Below, piece after piece: positions 6,421-6,765 of a DNA stretch of 6,765 nucleotides (its first letter is position 1; each line of letters starts with the position of its first letter). Made by a program: the position numbers and the translations under genes. Below the pieces are notes generated by a model, which had not been told where the DNA came from, ran no database searches, and saw only the letters and a list, made by a program, of their open reading frames with translations. Source of the DNA: Planctomycetales bacterium (GTDB taxonomy: Bacteria > Planctomycetota > Planctomycetia > Isosphaerales > Isosphaeraceae); assembly GCA_027451455.1 (NCBI GenBank), contig DAIDJI010000307.1, positions 1 through 6,765 of the forward strand. Reading direction: 5' to 3'.

Positions 6421-6765
6421 ATGGACGACCTGACGATCGTGACGGGTGGTGCGGGGTTCATCGGTAGCCACCTGGTGGAGCAGTTTGTGGCCGAGGGCCG
6501 GATGGTCCGTGTGATCGAGCGACCGGGAGCGGCCGTCGATCACCTCCCGGGATCGGCGGAGGTGGTTTTCGCGGATATTCGGGAGCGGGAGGGGCTCGAC
6601 CGGGCGATGCGGGGGGCCCGATGGGTGTACGTCGATGATGGCGCAGCCATCATCGACAAAATCAACATGGCTGTGGCTGTTCTCCGCCTCTCCTGCCGTG
6701 GGCGCGGCAGTTCTCGCACCGACCAGAAAGCCGGCGATCATCTCGATCGGTTTCTGCGTCGCCGA
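6421..6765 (+). CDS. NAD-dependent epimerase/dehydratase (extended SDR), partial, aberrant after residue 70
   Basis: From ATG 6421 the product begins MDDLTIVTGGAGFIGSHLVE, the Rossmann-fold nucleotide-binding start of sugar-nucleotide epimerases/dehydratases, with GxxGxxG at G9, G12 and G15. ADIRE (51-55) and the helix-strand stretch AMRGARWVY (62-70) follow as in the family. A GGGG run (6411-6414) lies 6 bases before the start, and no in-frame alternative start lies upstream because TGA occurs at 6385. Family members normally continue after WVY with a HLAA-type strand and loop. Here the sequence becomes VDDGAAIID and then unfamiliar, although the frame stays open to the window edge. The break coincides with a palindrome. 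The likely role is NAD(P)-dependent modification of a sugar nucleotide for surface polysaccharide; the substrate cannot be told. The fragment as seen lacks the catalytic YxxxK region. Confidence 0.75.
   Translation, partial: MDDLTIVTGGAGFIGSHLVEQFVAEGRMVRVIERPGAAVDHLPGSAEVVFADIREREGLDRAMRGARWVYVDDGAAIIDKINMAVAVLRLSCRGRGSSRTDQKAGDHLDRFLRRR
6631..6657. repeat. Perfect 12-base inverted repeat with 3-base loop
   Basis: GTCGATGATGGC (6631-6642), the loop GCA (6643-6645) and GCCATCATCGAC (6646-6657) form a perfect 12-pair palindrome. It starts at the codon where the epimerase loses family resemblance. GACAAAATC follows, not a T-tract, so it is not a typical terminator on the plus strand. It may mark a recombination or insertion junction, or an assembly join. 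Confidence 0.75.

Overview
The window is G+C-rich, with strong G/C preference at third codon positions in its genes. The gene content and codon style suggest a planctomycete, most likely of the Isosphaeraceae type. That placement is inferred from the look of the proteins and not from a marker gene. It contains three complete genes and two genes cut by the window edges. I see no tRNA, rRNA, CRISPR array or recognisable transposase.

Layout. On the minus strand, from position 1433 to the left edge, lies a secreted glucoamylase-like (PF10091-type) protein starting at a TTG codon. A 186-base divergent region (1434-1619) holds a plausible promoter for it and a hairpin with a T-tract in the leader of the next gene. 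On the plus strand, 1620-6238, follow three tightly packed genes that look like one operon: a PhzF-family isomerase (1620-2459), a UxaA/GarD-family sugar-acid dehydratase (2517-4091), and a large polytopic membrane protein resembling GT-C/PMT-type glycosyltransferases (4067-6238) whose start overlaps the dehydratase by 25 bases. A locally A+T-rich gap (6239-6420) with a possible promoter precedes the start of an NAD-dependent epimerase (6421 to the right edge).

How the genes may fit together. The dehydratase points to hexuronate or aldarate breakdown, and the glucoamylase-like protein to extracellular glycan hydrolysis. The membrane protein and the epimerase point to cell-surface glycan assembly. 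No aldolase, kinase, transporter or regulator of a sugar-acid pathway is present, so any joint pathway is speculative.

The oddest feature is that both edge genes lose family resemblance abruptly although their frames stay open: the glucoamylase-like protein after about residue 433 (near position 133), and the epimerase after residue 70 (position 6630), exactly where a perfect 12-base-arm palindrome begins. These may be real rearrangement junctions or assembly chimeras. I found no convincing new biological system in the interior of the window.
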